The notes: generated by a model not told the origin, from the sequence alone. Counted from the stretch's first letter, positions 43,763 to 54,074 are shown. The stretch is 64,000 nt of DNA from Pseudoteredinibacter isoporae (GCF_011602085.1 NZ_JAAONY010000002.1:558001-622000); one strand, 5' to 3'. Translations and numbers: made by a program.

Positions 43763-44506
43763 TTAGGCCATATACATGCCGCCATTTACCTGCAGGGTCT
43801 CACCGGTAATATAGCCGCCCGCATCGCCTGCCAGGAAGCTCACCACACCGGCAATTTCTTCAGGCTTACCCAAGCGCCCCAATGCAATCTGTGACAACAT
43901 CAATTCTTTTTGGTTTTCATCCAATACCTTGGTCATATCGGTATCAATGAAACCCGGGGCCACGGTATTCACCGTAATACCGCGAGAGCCGATCTCCTTG
44001 GCCAAAGAGCGAGCAAAGCCGGCTACACCCGCTTTTGATGCCGCATAGTTGGACTGCCCGGCATTACCCATAGAGCCCACAACAGAGCTGACATTAATAA
44101 TGCGACCCCAGCGAGCTTTCATCATGCCGCGCAAACAGGCCTTGCTCAAACGGTAAATCGCGCTGAGGTTGGTATTGATCACATCAAACCACTCATCTTC
44201 ACCCATGCGCATCAGCAGATTATCCTTGGTGATACCTGCATTGTTGACCAGAATTTCAATTGCACCGAATTCATCATTTATGGCCTTGATCAAAGCGGCA
44301 ATTGAATCCGCATCGGTCACGTTCAGCACCATACCTTTGCCCTGAACACCTTTTTCCGCCAAACGAGCGGTGATTTTTTCAGCGCCGGATTCACTGGTTG
44401 CGGTACCGATAACAACGGCACCCTGGGCCGCCAAATCATCGGCGATGGCTGCACCAATGCCACGACTGGCACCCGTTACCAAGGTAATTTTTCCTGCGAT
44501 ACTCAT
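43763..44506 (-). CDS. fabG: 3-oxoacyl-ACP reductase
   Basis: The 247-residue product is a short-chain dehydrogenase with the NADPH motif TGASRGIGAAIADDLA at residues 12-27, NNAGITKDNLLMRM, the catalytic Ser in VSSVVGSMGN, and YAASKAG with catalytic Tyr and Lys. It reduces beta-ketoacyl-ACP. I choose the ATG at 44506 with AGGAAACG upstream. It is between fabD and acpP. Confidence 0.97.
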   Translation of the reverse strand: MSIAGKITLVTGASRGIGAAIADDLAAQGAVVIGTATSESGAEKITARLAEKGVQGKGMVLNVTDADSIAALIKAINDEFGAIEILVNNAGITKDNLLMRMGEDEWFDVINTNLSAIYRLSKACLRGMMKARWGRIINVSSVVGSMGNAGQSNYAASKAGVAGFARSLAKEIGSRGITVNTVAPGFIDTDMTKVLDENQKELMLSQIALGRLGKPEEIAGVVSFLAGDAGGYITGETLQVNGGMYMA

Positions 44507-44590
44507 ATTCGTTTCCTGTGTTATCAATCACCCCCAGCTGCCCGCTTAGGGGTTCAAAAGATCTGTATTCTGTGAATGCTCTTCTTTTAA

Positions 44591-45517
44591 TTAAAGCGCA
44601 TCAACATCGGCAGGCGTTTCGAGACCCTGCGAAGCAATACTCTTATCAATGCGCTTCACCAGTCCAGCCAAAACCTTTCCTGGACCGCATTCAACGGCTT
44701 GCTCAATACCCACCTCTTTCATGGCTTTTACGCAATCTACCCACAATACCGGGCTGTAGATTTGCTCGATCATCAAGGCCTTGATTTTGGCTGGATCGGT
44801 TTCAGTTTGAGCGTGAACATTATGAACAACCGGTGTTGCAGGAGCTTGGAACGGCGTCGCTTCGATTTGTTCCGCCAAACGATCTGCCGCCGGCTTCATT
44901 AGCTCAGTATGGAACGGCGCACTCACTGGGAGAGGCATGGCACGCTTGGCACCGGCTTCTTTACACAGCTCAATCGCGCGATCAATGGCAGCCTTACTGC
45001 CGGCAATCACCACCTGGCCCGGAGAGTTGAAATTTACCGCAGCAGCAACGCCGTCAGCCGACGCCTCAACACAAGCGGCTTTAATGGCTTCATCGTCCAA
45101 ACCAATAATAGCCGCCATGGCGCCCTCACCGGCCGGCACGGCTTCCTGCATAAACTTTCCACGTTGCTGCACCAAACGCACAGCGTCCTTAAAGGCTACA
45201 ACGCCGGCACAAACCAGTGCAGACCACTCACCCAGACTGTGGCCAGCCATCAAGGCGGGACGTGCCTCTTTATGAGCATTGAATACTCGCCAGCAGGCAA
45301 CACTCGCGGTCAGCAATAAGGGCTGGGTGCGCTCGGTCATGTTAATGGCGTCTTGTTCGCCGTTTTGCAGTAAATCCCACAAATCGTAACCCAACACTTC
45401 TGAAGCCTCGGCAAAGGTTTCCTGAACCACTGGATATTCAGCAGCCAAATCCGCCAGCATGCCAATTTTCTGGGAGCCCTGGCCGGGAAATACAAAGGCC
45501 AAATTCGATTGCACCAT
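44591..45517 (-). CDS. fabD: Malonyl-CoA:ACP transacylase
   Basis: The 308-residue product has FVFPGQGSQKIGMLADLA at the N-terminus and the active site AGHSLGEWSALVCAG, with the nucleophile Ser at about residue 92. The conserved His is in VSAPFHTELM. It transfers malonyl to ACP. It lies 84 bp before fabG and 68 bp after plsX in the usual order. Confidence 0.97.
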   Translation of the reverse strand: MVQSNLAFVFPGQGSQKIGMLADLAAEYPVVQETFAEASEVLGYDLWDLLQNGEQDAINMTERTQPLLLTASVACWRVFNAHKEARPALMAGHSLGEWSALVCAGVVAFKDAVRLVQQRGKFMQEAVPAGEGAMAAIIGLDDEAIKAACVEASADGVAAAVNFNSPGQVVIAGSKAAIDRAIELCKEAGAKRAMPLPVSAPFHTELMKPAADRLAEQIEATPFQAPATPVVHNVHAQTETDPAKIKALMIEQIYSPVLWVDCVKAMKEVGIEQAVECGPGKVLAGLVKRIDKSIASQGLETPADVDAL

Positions 45518-45585
45518 AACGCTACCTTTTAGCTTGTTATTAACTGTTGTCTCGTACTCTACCCTGATCTTCGCACGGTAGATAT

Positions 45586-46632
45586 TTAAAACGGTTCCTG
45601 CTCAAAACGCCGATAAATTCTACCGGCAACCTGGCTGTTCACCTGCTCACAGGCCAACTCCAGCGCACTGCGGAACGCGAGTTCATCCGCAGCACCATGA
45701 CTTTTAATCAATGGCCCCTGCAGACCTAGAAAACTGGCGCCATTATAACGATCCGGATCAAACTGACGCTGCCATTTACGTAATAAAGGACGGGCAAATC
45801 GGCCAACAATACGGCCATACCAACTGCTGACAAAGGCCTCGCGCATTTCCTGAACCATCAACTGGGCAACCCCCTCACTCACCTTTAATGCGACATTACC
45901 CACAAAGCCATCGCAGACCACAACATCCGCTTCACCCCGGTAGATCTGATCACCTTCGATATAACCAATAAAATTCAGGGCTTCATTGGCCTGCAAGCTG
46001 GCTGCAGCAAGGCGAATTTGCTCATTGCCTTTGATTTCTTCCGAGCCAATATTCAGCAAGGCAACACGCGGGCTTTCAACCCCCGCCACGGACTCCATAA
46101 ACACCGAGCCCATCAAGGCGTTCTGAATCAGGTGCTCACTGTCGCACTTCACACTGGCACCCAGATCAAGCATCAGACAATCGTCTTTAGCCGTGGGAAT
46201 GGATTTGGCAATGGCAGGACGGTCTATGCCCGCAAAGGTTTTTAAGAGATGGCGCCCCATGGCCATTAAGGCACCCGTGTTTCCAGCACTGATTGCGGCG
46301 TCGGCGTTTCCGGTACGTACCGCATCAACGGCGAACCACATTGAGGATTGCTGTTTATGGCGCAATGCCTGGGCTGGGCGATCTTCCATACTCACCACGT
46401 CACAGGCATGGTGATAAATCATACGAGAACCGTTTTCCAGCTCGTGGATACAGGGGGTTTCGCTTGGATTGCTCAGGGAGATAGGGGCAAATTCGGCCAG
46501 AATATCGAATGGGCCATACAGCTGGCATTCCAACACTCGGCGATTAGCCAGGGAATAAGCGGCGTTTAACGCAACGCGGGGACCTAAGTCCCCGCCCATA
46601 GCGTCAACCGCTAATCGAATTGAATCAGTCAA
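45586..46632 (-). CDS. plsX: Phosphate acyltransferase PlsX
   Basis: The 348-residue product starts AVDAMGGDLGPRVALNAAY and has CDVVSMEDRPAQALRHKQ. Later motifs are ISAGNTGALMAMGRHLLKT and VVCDGFVGNVALKVSEGVAQ. PlsX makes acyl-phosphate from acyl-ACP for phospholipid synthesis. It follows rpmF by 88 bp in the yceD-rpmF-plsX order. Confidence 0.97.
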   Translation of the reverse strand: MTDSIRLAVDAMGGDLGPRVALNAAYSLANRRVLECQLYGPFDILAEFAPISLSNPSETPCIHELENGSRMIYHHACDVVSMEDRPAQALRHKQQSSMWFAVDAVRTGNADAAISAGNTGALMAMGRHLLKTFAGIDRPAIAKSIPTAKDDCLMLDLGASVKCDSEHLIQNALMGSVFMESVAGVESPRVALLNIGSEEIKGNEQIRLAAASLQANEALNFIGYIEGDQIYRGEADVVVCDGFVGNVALKVSEGVAQLMVQEMREAFVSSWYGRIVGRFARPLLRKWQRQFDPDRYNGASFLGLQGPLIKSHGAADELAFRSALELACEQVNSQVAGRIYRRFEQEPF

Positions 46633-46720
46633 TCTATTCAGCGCCTATAGCAGAGGATGAGCTTCATCCTGATTAAATGGCGACAGAATATCAACGACTA
46701 GCGCGCAGCGCGTCGAAGAA

Positions 46721-46903
46721 TTAGTCTTCGGAGCCAGTGTCGATCACTTTACGGCCACGGTAGAAACCGTCGGCAGTGATGTGGTGACGGTGGTGCTTCT
46801 CGCCGCTGGTTGGATCAACAGACAAAGTTGGTCCGCTCAGGGCGTCGTGAGAGCGACGCATACCGCGACGTGAACGAGTCTTTTTACTTTTTTGAACAGC
46901 CAT
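46721..46903 (-). CDS. rpmF: 50S ribosomal protein L32
   Basis: The 60-residue product starts [20 protein letters not shown], the invariant L32 N-terminus, then [18 protein letters not shown]. It lacks the zinc cysteines of some L32 forms, as in most gammaproteobacteria. AAGGAGC lies just before the ATG. It lies between yceD and plsX. Confidence 0.98.
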   Translation of the reverse strand: MAVQKSKKTRSRRGMRRSHDALSGPTLSVDPTSGEKHHRHHITADGFYRGRKVIDTGSED

Positions 46904-46942
46904 GATAGCTCCTTAACTATTTACTGGAACCGGGGCGCCTCG

Positions 46943-47497
46943 TTATTTCGGCGAGCCCTTGAGTTGCTCCAGAACTTGAAACGGGTTATTTCGCCGCTCA
47001 GCTTCTGCTTCCGCTGTTTCATCAGAAGCATCATCATCCTCAGTGGAGTAATGAGCCAAGTCGACACATTGATGATCGTGGTAAACCGCCATCGGCATAC
47101 TCAGTAGAATCTCTTCTTCGATCACCTCGTATAAATCGGATATGCCCTCGGGGGCTATCCACGCATCCAGGCTTCTGGGTAAATTTTTTGCTTGGTCTTC
47201 ATCCCAAACAATACCCAAGGCCAGACTGCCTTCAATATGTTGATCACAGGGCTCCATGCATCGTTCGCAAGTCAGCTGCATTTTAGCGCTGATTTGACCA
47301 CGCAATAAGCGATGGCGCTGATCATCCACCTCGAAGTGTAGCTCAACTTCGATAACAGCTTCATCACCTGCGGCGATTTGGGCTAACCGATCCAGAGCCT
47401 CGAGGGGGATATTCCCTTGTAATTCAATGCCTTGCTGGGCAAATTTACGAGGGTCTACCTGCCTCGGCAAAATCTTTGAGGAGGGGGCATTCAACAT
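46943..47497 (-). CDS. yceD: YceD/DUF177-family rRNA-associated protein
   Basis: The product of about 184 residues has the DUF177 motif CERCMEPCDQHIEGSLALG with three cysteines, and ends in a polar tail (DDDASDETAEAEAERRNNPF). DUF177 proteins are linked to 23S rRNA maturation in other organisms and are encoded just before rpmF. I prefer the ATG at 47497 (MLNAPSSKILPRQVDPRKFA) over 47527 because a consensus promoter (47507-47535) lies between them. The leader would be only a few nucleotides. Confidence 0.93.
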   Translation of the reverse strand: MLNAPSSKILPRQVDPRKFAQQGIELQGNIPLEALDRLAQIAAGDEAVIEVELHFEVDDQRHRLLRGQISAKMQLTCERCMEPCDQHIEGSLALGIVWDEDQAKNLPRSLDAWIAPEGISDLYEVIEEEILLSMPMAVYHDHQCVDLAHYSTEDDDASDETAEAEAERRNNPFQVLEQLKGSPK

Positions 47498-47506
47498 AAG
47501 CGCGCC

Positions 47507-47535
47507 ATAATAGGGATGAGAGGCCATTCTGTCAA
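47507..47535 (-). promoter_or_regulatory. Consensus promoter of the yceD-rpmF-plsX unit
   Basis: On the minus strand TTGACA (47530-47535) and TATTAT (47507-47512) have an exact 17-bp spacer. Transcription would start at about 47500, only a few bases before the ATG at 47497, so the mRNA may be leaderless or nearly so. Confidence 0.7.
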
Positions 47536-47651
47536 AGAAAAATTCGCCCTAAACCCCTGATTTTATGGGCATTGGCCGTTTTTTTTCAATTTCCGGTAAA
47601 CTGCCGGCGGCAATGCCGTAAAATAAGACTTTTAACGCCAGGATAAACCCT

Positions 47652-48242
47652 ATGAAATCGCTTGTTTTAGCGTCCAGCTCACCCTATCGAGGCCAACTGC
47701 TCGCCAAGCTGGGAATCCCTTTCAAACAAGCCAGCCCGGATATCGACGAAAGCCCTCAGCTCGATGAATCTCCAGATAATCTGGTACAGCGCCTGGCCGA
47801 GCAAAAAGCCGAAGCACTAAGACAACAACACCCCTCCAGCCTGATTATCGGCTCCGACCAGGTCGCCTGCTTTCAGGGGCGCATCATTGGCAAACCCGGC
47901 AGCCACGACAAAGCCCGGGAACAGCTTCAATCGTTCAGCGGACAATGCGTGGAATTTTCTACAGGCCTGTGTTTATTAAATAGCGAGACTCTCGACAGCC
48001 AAATCAGCCTGGCACAGTTTCGAGTGCATTTTCGAGAACTGAGCGACGCTCGAATTGAGGCTTACCTTAATAAAGAACAGCCTTATGATTGCGCCGGGAG
48101 TTTTAAGTCCGAAGGTTTGGGCATTGCCCTCTTTTCAAGATTGGAAGGTGACGACCCCAACAGCCTGGTTGGCCTGCCGTTGATTTTGCTCACCGACATG
48201 TTGTTAAAAGAAAATATGGACCCACTGTCCAGCCGGGCTTGA
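47652..48242 (+). CDS. Maf-like nucleotide pyrophosphatase
   Basis: The 196-residue product starts MKSLVLASSSPYRGQLLAKL and has SPDIDESPQ, EQKAEALRQQHP and SDQVACFQGRIIGKPGS, the pattern of the Maf/YceF family. It hydrolyses modified or canonical nucleoside triphosphates. Its sequence and place beside yceD favour the YceF branch (7-methyl-GTP) over YhdE. It is divergent from yceD and converges with the Gph-like phosphatase. Confidence 0.93.
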   Translation: MKSLVLASSSPYRGQLLAKLGIPFKQASPDIDESPQLDESPDNLVQRLAEQKAEALRQQHPSSLIIGSDQVACFQGRIIGKPGSHDKAREQLQSFSGQCVEFSTGLCLLNSETLDSQISLAQFRVHFRELSDARIEAYLNKEQPYDCAGSFKSEGLGIALFSRLEGDDPNSLVGLPLILLTDMLLKENMDPLSSRA

Positions 48243-48248
48243 TAATAA

Positions 48249-48278
48249 ATTCAGGCCAGCGTTTTCAGCGGCCTGAAT
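48249..48278. terminator. Hairpin between converging maf and phosphatase genes
   Basis: ATTCAGGCC and GGCCTGAAT form a 9-bp stem with a 12-nt loop between the two stops. Confidence 0.55.
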
Positions 48279-48298
48279 CTCTACAACACAAAATCCAA

Positions 48299-48952
48299 TC
48301 AGGCTTTTGCGCCCTTCCCAATAATCCAATCCACAACTTCAGTAAAATGATCAGCCATCAGATCAGGGCCGTGTTGATGCAAAACATCGGTTTCATGGAC
48401 ACCGTAGCTGACACCAATTCTCGGCATATCAATCGCTTCCGCCATCGCCAGATCAAAACTGGTATCACCAACCATCACCGCATCGCCCGCGGCTCGATCA
48501 AATTCTTCGAGCAACTCTTCCAGCATCAGCGGGTGAGGTTTGGAACGGGTTTCGTCGGCGCAACGACTGCCATGAAAGTACTCCTCCATACCCAGGCGGC
48601 CCAGGACACGATCCAGACCTCGGCGGCTTTTACCCGTAGCGACAGCCAACGTAAAGCCCTCGCCTTTTAGCTTATCCAAGCCTTCCACTACCCCTTCAAA
48701 TAAAGGTGCCGGTATCTGGTCAGCTTTGACATAGTGACTGGAATACATTTCACGCATGATGTTCCACTGAGACTGATTGCCTTCGGGGTACAATGTGCTG
48801 ATGGCTTCCGGCAAACCAAGGCCAATAATTTTTTGCACCTCGGAACCAGGTAACTCCGGCAACTTGGCATCGTCCGCGGCCAACTGCATGCAGCTGACAA
48901 TTTTATCGGCTGAATTGCTTAAGGTACCGTCCCAATCAAAAATACACAGCAT
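48299..48952 (-). CDS. HAD-family phosphatase (Gph-like)
   Basis: The 217-residue product has the HAD motif CIFDWDGTLSNSADKIVS with nucleophile Asp, then AVATGKSRRGLD, KPHPLMLEELLEEF and VMVGDTSFDLAMAEA. It belongs to the phosphoglycolate-phosphatase-like group, with a helical cap. The substrate is unknown and may be a small phosphate ester. It lies downstream of rluC on the same strand, 45 bp away, as in many Pseudomonas-like genomes. Confidence 0.9.
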   Translation of the reverse strand: MLCIFDWDGTLSNSADKIVSCMQLAADDAKLPELPGSEVQKIIGLGLPEAISTLYPEGNQSQWNIMREMYSSHYVKADQIPAPLFEGVVEGLDKLKGEGFTLAVATGKSRRGLDRVLGRLGMEEYFHGSRCADETRSKPHPLMLEELLEEFDRAAGDAVMVGDTSFDLAMAEAIDMPRIGVSYGVHETDVLHQHGPDLMADHFTEVVDWIIGKGAKA

Positions 48953-48997
48953 TAAAGGCTTCCTTAATCACAAATGTTTATCCCTTTATAAGGCAGC

Positions 48998-49993
48998 TTA
49001 TAAAGGGATCTCTCTCAGCTTTGCCAATGGCTCAGCCAACTCCGGCCACAACGGGGCTTCAACTCGACGAGAATGCTCCTCATCGGGCAAGGTAAATTCG
49101 AGGGCAGCGGCATGCAGGAACAAACGCTTAAAGCCCAGCTTGCGCATATCACGATTGATATCGTCATTGCCGTATTTTTCATCACCCAATAAAGGACAGC
49201 TCTGGGATTGAGCATGAACTCGAATTTGATGGGTCCGCCCGGTCACAGGTTTGGCCTGTACCAAACTGAATCCCTCAAAGCGACGCAAAACCTTAAATTC
49301 GGTTCGACTGGGCTTACCCTCTGCAGAGACTTTTACAATGCGGTTGCCACCTGGCAACTCCTGCCGCAATAAAGGTGCATCTACAACATGCTTACGTTTT
49401 GACCACTGGCCAAGCACCAAAGCCTGATAATACTTCTGAATATTGCGACGCTGGCGAAGCTCTTCCTGCAAATAGCGCAGCATGCTCCTTTTCCGCGCAA
49501 TCAGAATACAGCCCGACGTGTCTCGATCAAGGCGATGCACCAACTCAAGATAACGATCATTGGGCCTGAGCTGTCGCAAAGACTCAATCAATCCCAGATT
49601 GACGCCACTGCCACCATGCACCGCCAATCCCGCCGGTTTATTCACCACCAGCAATCCCGGTAACTCAAGCAAGATAGACTTTTCCAGTAAGCGCCCCATC
49701 GACTGGCTCACCGCCGCCTGCGGGGCCTGCTCTTTCACGGTGACCGGAGGAATTCGAACCACGTCGCCCGGGGCAAGCTTGTATTCGGGCTTAATACGCT
49801 TCTTATTCACCCGCACTTCCCCCTTGCGAAGCAAACGATAGAGCCGGGAACGCGGTACGCCTTTCAGCCGAGCTGCCAGAAAGTTATCCACTCGCTGACC
49901 GGCCTGATCGGCATCCACCTCAAGCAATACCACCTTGCGGCCAATATCAGCATTATTTACCGGACTCACTCTGCCCCTCATTTGCGTAACCAT
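48998..49993 (-). CDS. rluC: 23S rRNA pseudouridine synthase RluC
   Basis: The 331-residue product has an N-terminal S4 RNA-binding domain (RVDNFLAARLKGVPRSRLYR, about residues 33-52). A RluA-type catalytic domain follows, with ELVHRLDRDTSGCILIARKR and KPVTGRTHQIRVHAQSQSCP. RluC makes pseudouridines 955, 2504 and 2580 of 23S rRNA. Its location between the Gph-like phosphatase gene and rne (divergent) is the conserved gammaproteobacterial one. Confidence 0.95.
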   Translation of the reverse strand: MVTQMRGRVSPVNNADIGRKVVLLEVDADQAGQRVDNFLAARLKGVPRSRLYRLLRKGEVRVNKKRIKPEYKLAPGDVVRIPPVTVKEQAPQAAVSQSMGRLLEKSILLELPGLLVVNKPAGLAVHGGSGVNLGLIESLRQLRPNDRYLELVHRLDRDTSGCILIARKRSMLRYLQEELRQRRNIQKYYQALVLGQWSKRKHVVDAPLLRQELPGGNRIVKVSAEGKPSRTEFKVLRRFEGFSLVQAKPVTGRTHQIRVHAQSQSCPLLGDEKYGNDDINRDMRKLGFKRLFLHAAALEFTLPDEEHSRRVEAPLWPELAEPLAKLREIPL

Positions 49994-50933
49994 AAAAGCT
50001 TGTTTCAGTGCCAGAAATCCACGAAATCACCAAGAATCCAACGGCAGTTCGGCCCGCAGGCCATGAAAAGCTGGCGATTCTAACAGATTCCGAAGCGCGA
50101 GGCGCCTGGCAATAGATTTGCAGCCCTACTTGCTTGCCGCTATACTCGCCGGGCAGTTTGGGCTGGTTTTCGGACAAGTCCGGCGCGCCTGTTCGGTGGC
50201 TGTGCTACTTTTATATCGTGTATAAAAGGTTGTCACTCCTGAGCCACAACGGTCTGATGAAATGATCATTAGAGCGGAATATAAAGAATTTAAGCCCCAG
50301 TTGGGCATAAACAGGCATAGATTGGCGCCAGATACCCCAAGAAAATACCGCCAAACAGGGCTCCGTTATGAGCCAGGCAGCAGGCTCACAAGCCGCTGCA
50401 AGATATTCAACAGCGACAACTGCAAAGCAGATTGTCTTAGGCCTATCCCGGAGTCCCTGCCAGAGCACACTCAAACGGATAGAAAATGAAGTAACAGCGC
50501 GAGGCGCTGCGTAGAACTGTTGACGAAGTTTTTTATACGCTGATGGCTGCTGTGAAGCAGGCAATCGAAACAAAAAAGCCAAAGACAATAACCTGATACT
50601 GGGTTACTGCCCCGGCAAATAAGTATGATTGCCACTTTTAGGCATCAGCGAATACGTTTAGGAATTGAGAAAACGAGCCACCCAATAAAGGCTATTTGCC
50701 TGGGGAGCGCTCGTTTTGGTTTAACTGTTAGCCTGGTTACAAGGGCTCAGCCCTGATAACACGCAGCTTGACTGCAGTGCGAAACGATAAACCCGCCTAA
50801 ACCTCCGGCGCGATGTATGTGCCAGAAAACACTATTGCCCGCAGCAAGGCTTTACGGCCACAGAAAGATCAATGCTGCCAATAGCCTCGTCCCCGGTTCT
50901 GCCAATGCCCTGCGTAGCAATGGTAGGAACACC
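49994..50933. other. Long rluC-rne intergenic region with the rne leader
   Basis: This 940-bp gap divides the divergent rluC and rne genes. The right part should be the rne 5' leader, which in E. coli is long and mediates autoregulation. A hairpin AAAACGAGC/GCTCGTTTT spans 50670-50717. The frame 50211-50588 on the minus strand has a biased composition and no ribosome site, and I do not accept it. No RNA gene is recognised. Confidence 0.5.
50670..50717 (+). promoter_or_regulatory. Hairpin in the rne leader
   Basis: AAAACGAGC and GCTCGTTTT bound a 30-nt interior about 217 bp upstream of the rne start. It is a candidate for the cis-acting leader element by which RNase E controls its own mRNA. 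Confidence 0.4.
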
Positions 50934-53900
50934 ATGAAGAGAATGTTAATTAACGCTACACAGCCTGAAGAGCTGCGCGTAGCACTGGTAGACGGCCAAT
51001 GGCTGTACGATCTCGACATCGAAAATCGCACCCGCGAGCAAAAGAAAGCGAACATCTACAAGGGTAAAATCACCCGTATTGAACCCAGCCTTGAAGCCGC
51101 ATTCGTCGATTACGGCGCTGAGCGACACGGCTTTCTCCCCCTGAAAGAAATCTCCCGCGAATACTTCCTCAAACAGCCCAAAGATATCGATGGCCGCATC
51201 AAGATCAAAGATGTGGTTAAAGAAGGCATGGAAGTTATCGTTCAAATCGAAAAAGAAGAACGTGGCAACAAAGGCGCCGCCCTCACCACGTTTGTGAGCC
51301 TGGCCGGCCGCTATCTGGTTTTAATGCCAAACAACCCACGCGCAGGCGGTATCTCGCGTCGGATTGATGGCGACGATCGCAGCGAGCTGCGCGAAGCCCT
51401 GTCTTCCATCGAAGTTCCTTCCGGCATGGGTATCATTGTGCGCACTGCCGGCGTTGGCCGAAGCTCGGAGGAGTTACAGTGGGATCTGGATAATTTGCTC
51501 AACCTCTGGAGCAAACTGAAGACCGAAGCCGATAACGAAGTAGCGCCAGCCTTCCTGTTCCAGGAGAGCAACGTCATTATTCGCGCTATCCGCGACTACC
51601 TGCGTCCGGACATCGGCGAAGTGGTGGTGGATAACCGCGAAGCCTATGAGTTGGTGCAAGTGTTTATCTCCCACTTCATGCCCAACTACCACAGCAAAAT
51701 CAAATTCTACGAAGACGATATCCCGCTGTTCAATCGCTACCAGATCGAAAGCCAGATTGAGACCGCTTTCGAGCGCGAAGTGAAGCTGCCGTCCGGTGGC
51801 TCCATCGTGATTGATGTGACGGAAGCACTGATTTCTATCGATATCAACTCCTCCCGCGCAACCAAAGGCGGCGATATTGAAGAGACTGCCCTGCAAACCA
51901 ATCTGGAAGCTGCCGACGAGATTGCCCGCCAGCTGCGTTTGCGTGATATGGGCGGCCTGGTAGTGATCGACTTTATCGATATGCAGCCTGCACGAAATCA
52001 GCGTGAAGTCGAGAATCGCATGCGCGAAGCTCTGGCCATGGACCGCGCTCGTGTTCAGGTTGGACGCATCTCGCGCTTCGGCCTGCTGGAAATGTCCCGT
52101 CAGCGCCTGCGTCCATCCCTGGGCGAAACCACGTCCAAGGTATGCCCTCGCTGTAATGGCCAGGGCACTATTCGCGGCACCAAATCCCTTGCCTTGTCGA
52201 TCCTTCGCCTGGTAGAGGAAGAAGCCAAGAAAGAACGCAGTGCCGAGATTCGCACCATTGCACCTGTGTCAGTCGCAACCTACCTGCTGAACGAAAAACG
52301 CTCCGCCATTTGGGCGATTGAACAGCGCAATGACACCCGAGTCGTTATCGTACCTAACGCTGAAATGGTGACTCCACACTTCGATGTTCAACGTCTGCGT
52401 GATGATGAAGCGGTGACCATGGAAACCAGCTACAAAATCACCACAGGTAACGAAGAAGCACCGGAAGAAACCTCCAAGCCCGCGGAAAAAGCTGCTGCTC
52501 CGACCAGCCAACCTGCCGTGCAGTTTGTGGCGCCCAGCCAGCCTGCCCCCAAGGTTGAAGAGAAGAAAGAACCTGGCCTGCTCAGCAAACTGTTCGGCGC
52601 CATTGCTGGCTTGTTCGGTAGTGACGACGACAAAGACAAGAAGAAATCCAAGAACAACAAGCGTAAAGGTCGCGGCAACCAGAACAATCGTAACCGCAAT
52701 CGCAACCGCAATCGCAATGCCCAAAACAAGAATCGTGAAAATAATCGCGACAATCGTGATGGCAACCGCGATTCAAAAGGCGAGAGCAATCGCGAAAACA
52801 ATCGTAATAAGAACCGCGATAAAAACAATCGCAAGCAGGATCGTCCGGAAGCTGAAAACGGCGAGCGTCAACAGGAGCGCAGCAACGAGGGCCGCGGAAA
52901 CCGCCGCAATCGTCGTGGTCGCAACAATGACCGCAATGAACGCAACGAAAACACCAACGCAGCCAGCAGCAATGAAAACGGCAAGAGCAAAGACGAAAAC
53001 AGCAACGATGAAAATCGTCCGGCGAAGCGTCCAAGCAATCGTCGCGGTCGTCCGCAACAACGCCGCCGTGGCAAAGGCGAAAACCGTGGTAACGAGGCCA
53101 ATGCCGAGCAGAATCAAGCAACCACTAGCGAATCTGTGAGTGAAGCCCCGAAGACGGAAAAAGCCCCCAAGGCCGAAACCAAAGCCAAGCCGGCTCAGGA
53201 AAAAGCCAAGCCAGCTGAAGCCGAACAGCCAGCCGACAACAACAGTGCTGCGGTGGCTGCGGGCGCACTCGCCGCAGCTTCTGCAGTAGCCGCTCTGGCG
53301 GACAAAGAAGAAGCCAAACCTGCACAGGCAAGCGCCGAGAAAGAGAACGCCTCTGCAACGGTTGAACCTAGCGCTGACAGTGAAAACAATGAGCAGATCA
53401 ACGCTGAACTGGAGCAACAGCTGGCCGCCGCTATCGACGCTAAAATTCGCGCCGATGAAGAGCTGAAAGCCAAACCGGAACAGGCCGTCACGACAGAAGA
53501 AGCGGCCCCTGTCGTCGAAGCAAGCTCAAACGAAACTCAGGAAAAGGCGACCGAAGCAGAATCAAATGAAGAGCCTGCCGAAGAAAGCAGTACCAGTGTC
53601 GAAACAGTTGCTGTGGAAGAAAAATCAACCCCTTCCCGCACCGAAACTCAGGTTGAAATAAACTTCGACACCGCTGAAAACAGCGAAACGGCCAGCGAAG
53701 AACCTCAAGCTGAAGCTGTTGAAGCCAATGCAGACTCAGAGGAAGCGAACATTGAAACTGCAGCAGCGGAAAACAAGGTGGAAGTGAAAGCGGAGCGTCA
53801 ATACAGTCGCCCAAGCAACGACCCTCGCCAGAATCCACAACCCGTTCAGGTGGAAGTGCAATCTGTGCAAGCAAAAGCCTATGTTGCTATGGCGCTCGAC

Positions 53901-53984
53901 ACTGCCCAACCTTCACCGGTAAATCATGATCCTCGCCCCTTAGCTCGAGCCGCCAACGACCCTCGCGGTCCCAAGGCCAGCTAA
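50934..53984 (+). CDS. rne: Ribonuclease E
   Basis: The 1016-residue product is RNase E. The S1 domain ([20 protein letters not shown]) lies near residues 41-60 and catalytic [19 protein letters not shown] at about 300. The zinc-link CPRCNGQG is at about 404. After about residue 520 the sequence is a disordered scaffold. It is very rich in Asn and Arg (alternating NR repeats at about 580-600), then Glu/Ala/Lys repeats, and ends in short motifs such as [16 protein letters not shown]. RNase E starts mRNA decay and rRNA/tRNA processing and scaffolds the degradosome. I choose the ATG at 50934, with GGTAGGAA just upstream. An intrinsic terminator follows. Confidence 0.97.
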   Translation: MKRMLINATQPEELRVALVDGQWLYDLDIENRTREQKKANIYKGKITRIEPSLEAAFVDYGAERHGFLPLKEISREYFLKQPKDIDGRIKIKDVVKEGMEVIVQIEKEERGNKGAALTTFVSLAGRYLVLMPNNPRAGGISRRIDGDDRSELREALSSIEVPSGMGIIVRTAGVGRSSEELQWDLDNLLNLWSKLKTEADNEVAPAFLFQESNVIIRAIRDYLRPDIGEVVVDNREAYELVQVFISHFMPNYHSKIKFYEDDIPLFNRYQIESQIETAFEREVKLPSGGSIVIDVTEALISIDINSSRATKGGDIEETALQTNLEAADEIARQLRLRDMGGLVVIDFIDMQPARNQREVENRMREALAMDRARVQVGRISRFGLLEMSRQRLRPSLGETTSKVCPRCNGQGTIRGTKSLALSILRLVEEEAKKERSAEIRTIAPVSVATYLLNEKRSAIWAIEQRNDTRVVIVPNAEMVTPHFDVQRLRDDEAVTMETSYKITTGNEEAPEETSKPAEKAAAPTSQPAVQFVAPSQPAPKVEEKKEPGLLSKLFGAIAGLFGSDDDKDKKKSKNNKRKGRGNQNNRNRNRNRNRNAQNKNRENNRDNRDGNRDSKGESNRENNRNKNRDKNNRKQDRPEAENGERQQERSNEGRGNRRNRRGRNNDRNERNENTNAASSNENGKSKDENSNDENRPAKRPSNRRGRPQQRRRGKGENRGNEANAEQNQATTSESVSEAPKTEKAPKAETKAKPAQEKAKPAEAEQPADNNSAAVAAGALAAASAVAALADKEEAKPAQASAEKENASATVEPSADSENNEQINAELEQQLAAAIDAKIRADEELKAKPEQAVTTEEAAPVVEASSNETQEKATEAESNEEPAEESSTSVETVAVEEKSTPSRTETQVEINFDTAENSETASEEPQAEAVEANADSEEANIETAAAENKVEVKAERQYSRPSNDPRQNPQPVQVEVQSVQAKAYVAMALDTAQPSPVNHDPRPLARAANDPRGPKAS

Positions 53985-54014
53985 AAAACAGGCACATTGA
54001 TTAAAAAGCCTCAC

Positions 54015-54049
54015 AAGGCCATTGCTCTCCCGGAGCAATGGCCTTTTTT
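54015..54049 (+). terminator. Intrinsic terminator of rne
   Basis: AAGGCCATTGCTC pairs with GAGCAATGGCCTT (13 bp, 5-nt loop), then a T-run, 30 bp after the rne stop. Confidence 0.9.
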
Positions 54050-54074
54050 CTATAAAAAATAATGGTTTAGCACC

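Noticed and set aside
50211-50588. 125-residue minus-strand ORF in the rne leader region
   Set aside because: No ribosome site and no recognisable family; the composition is that of untranslated DNA.
52582-53121. Cys/Arg-rich antisense ORF inside rne
   Set aside because: It results from the Asn/Arg codon repeats read backwards.
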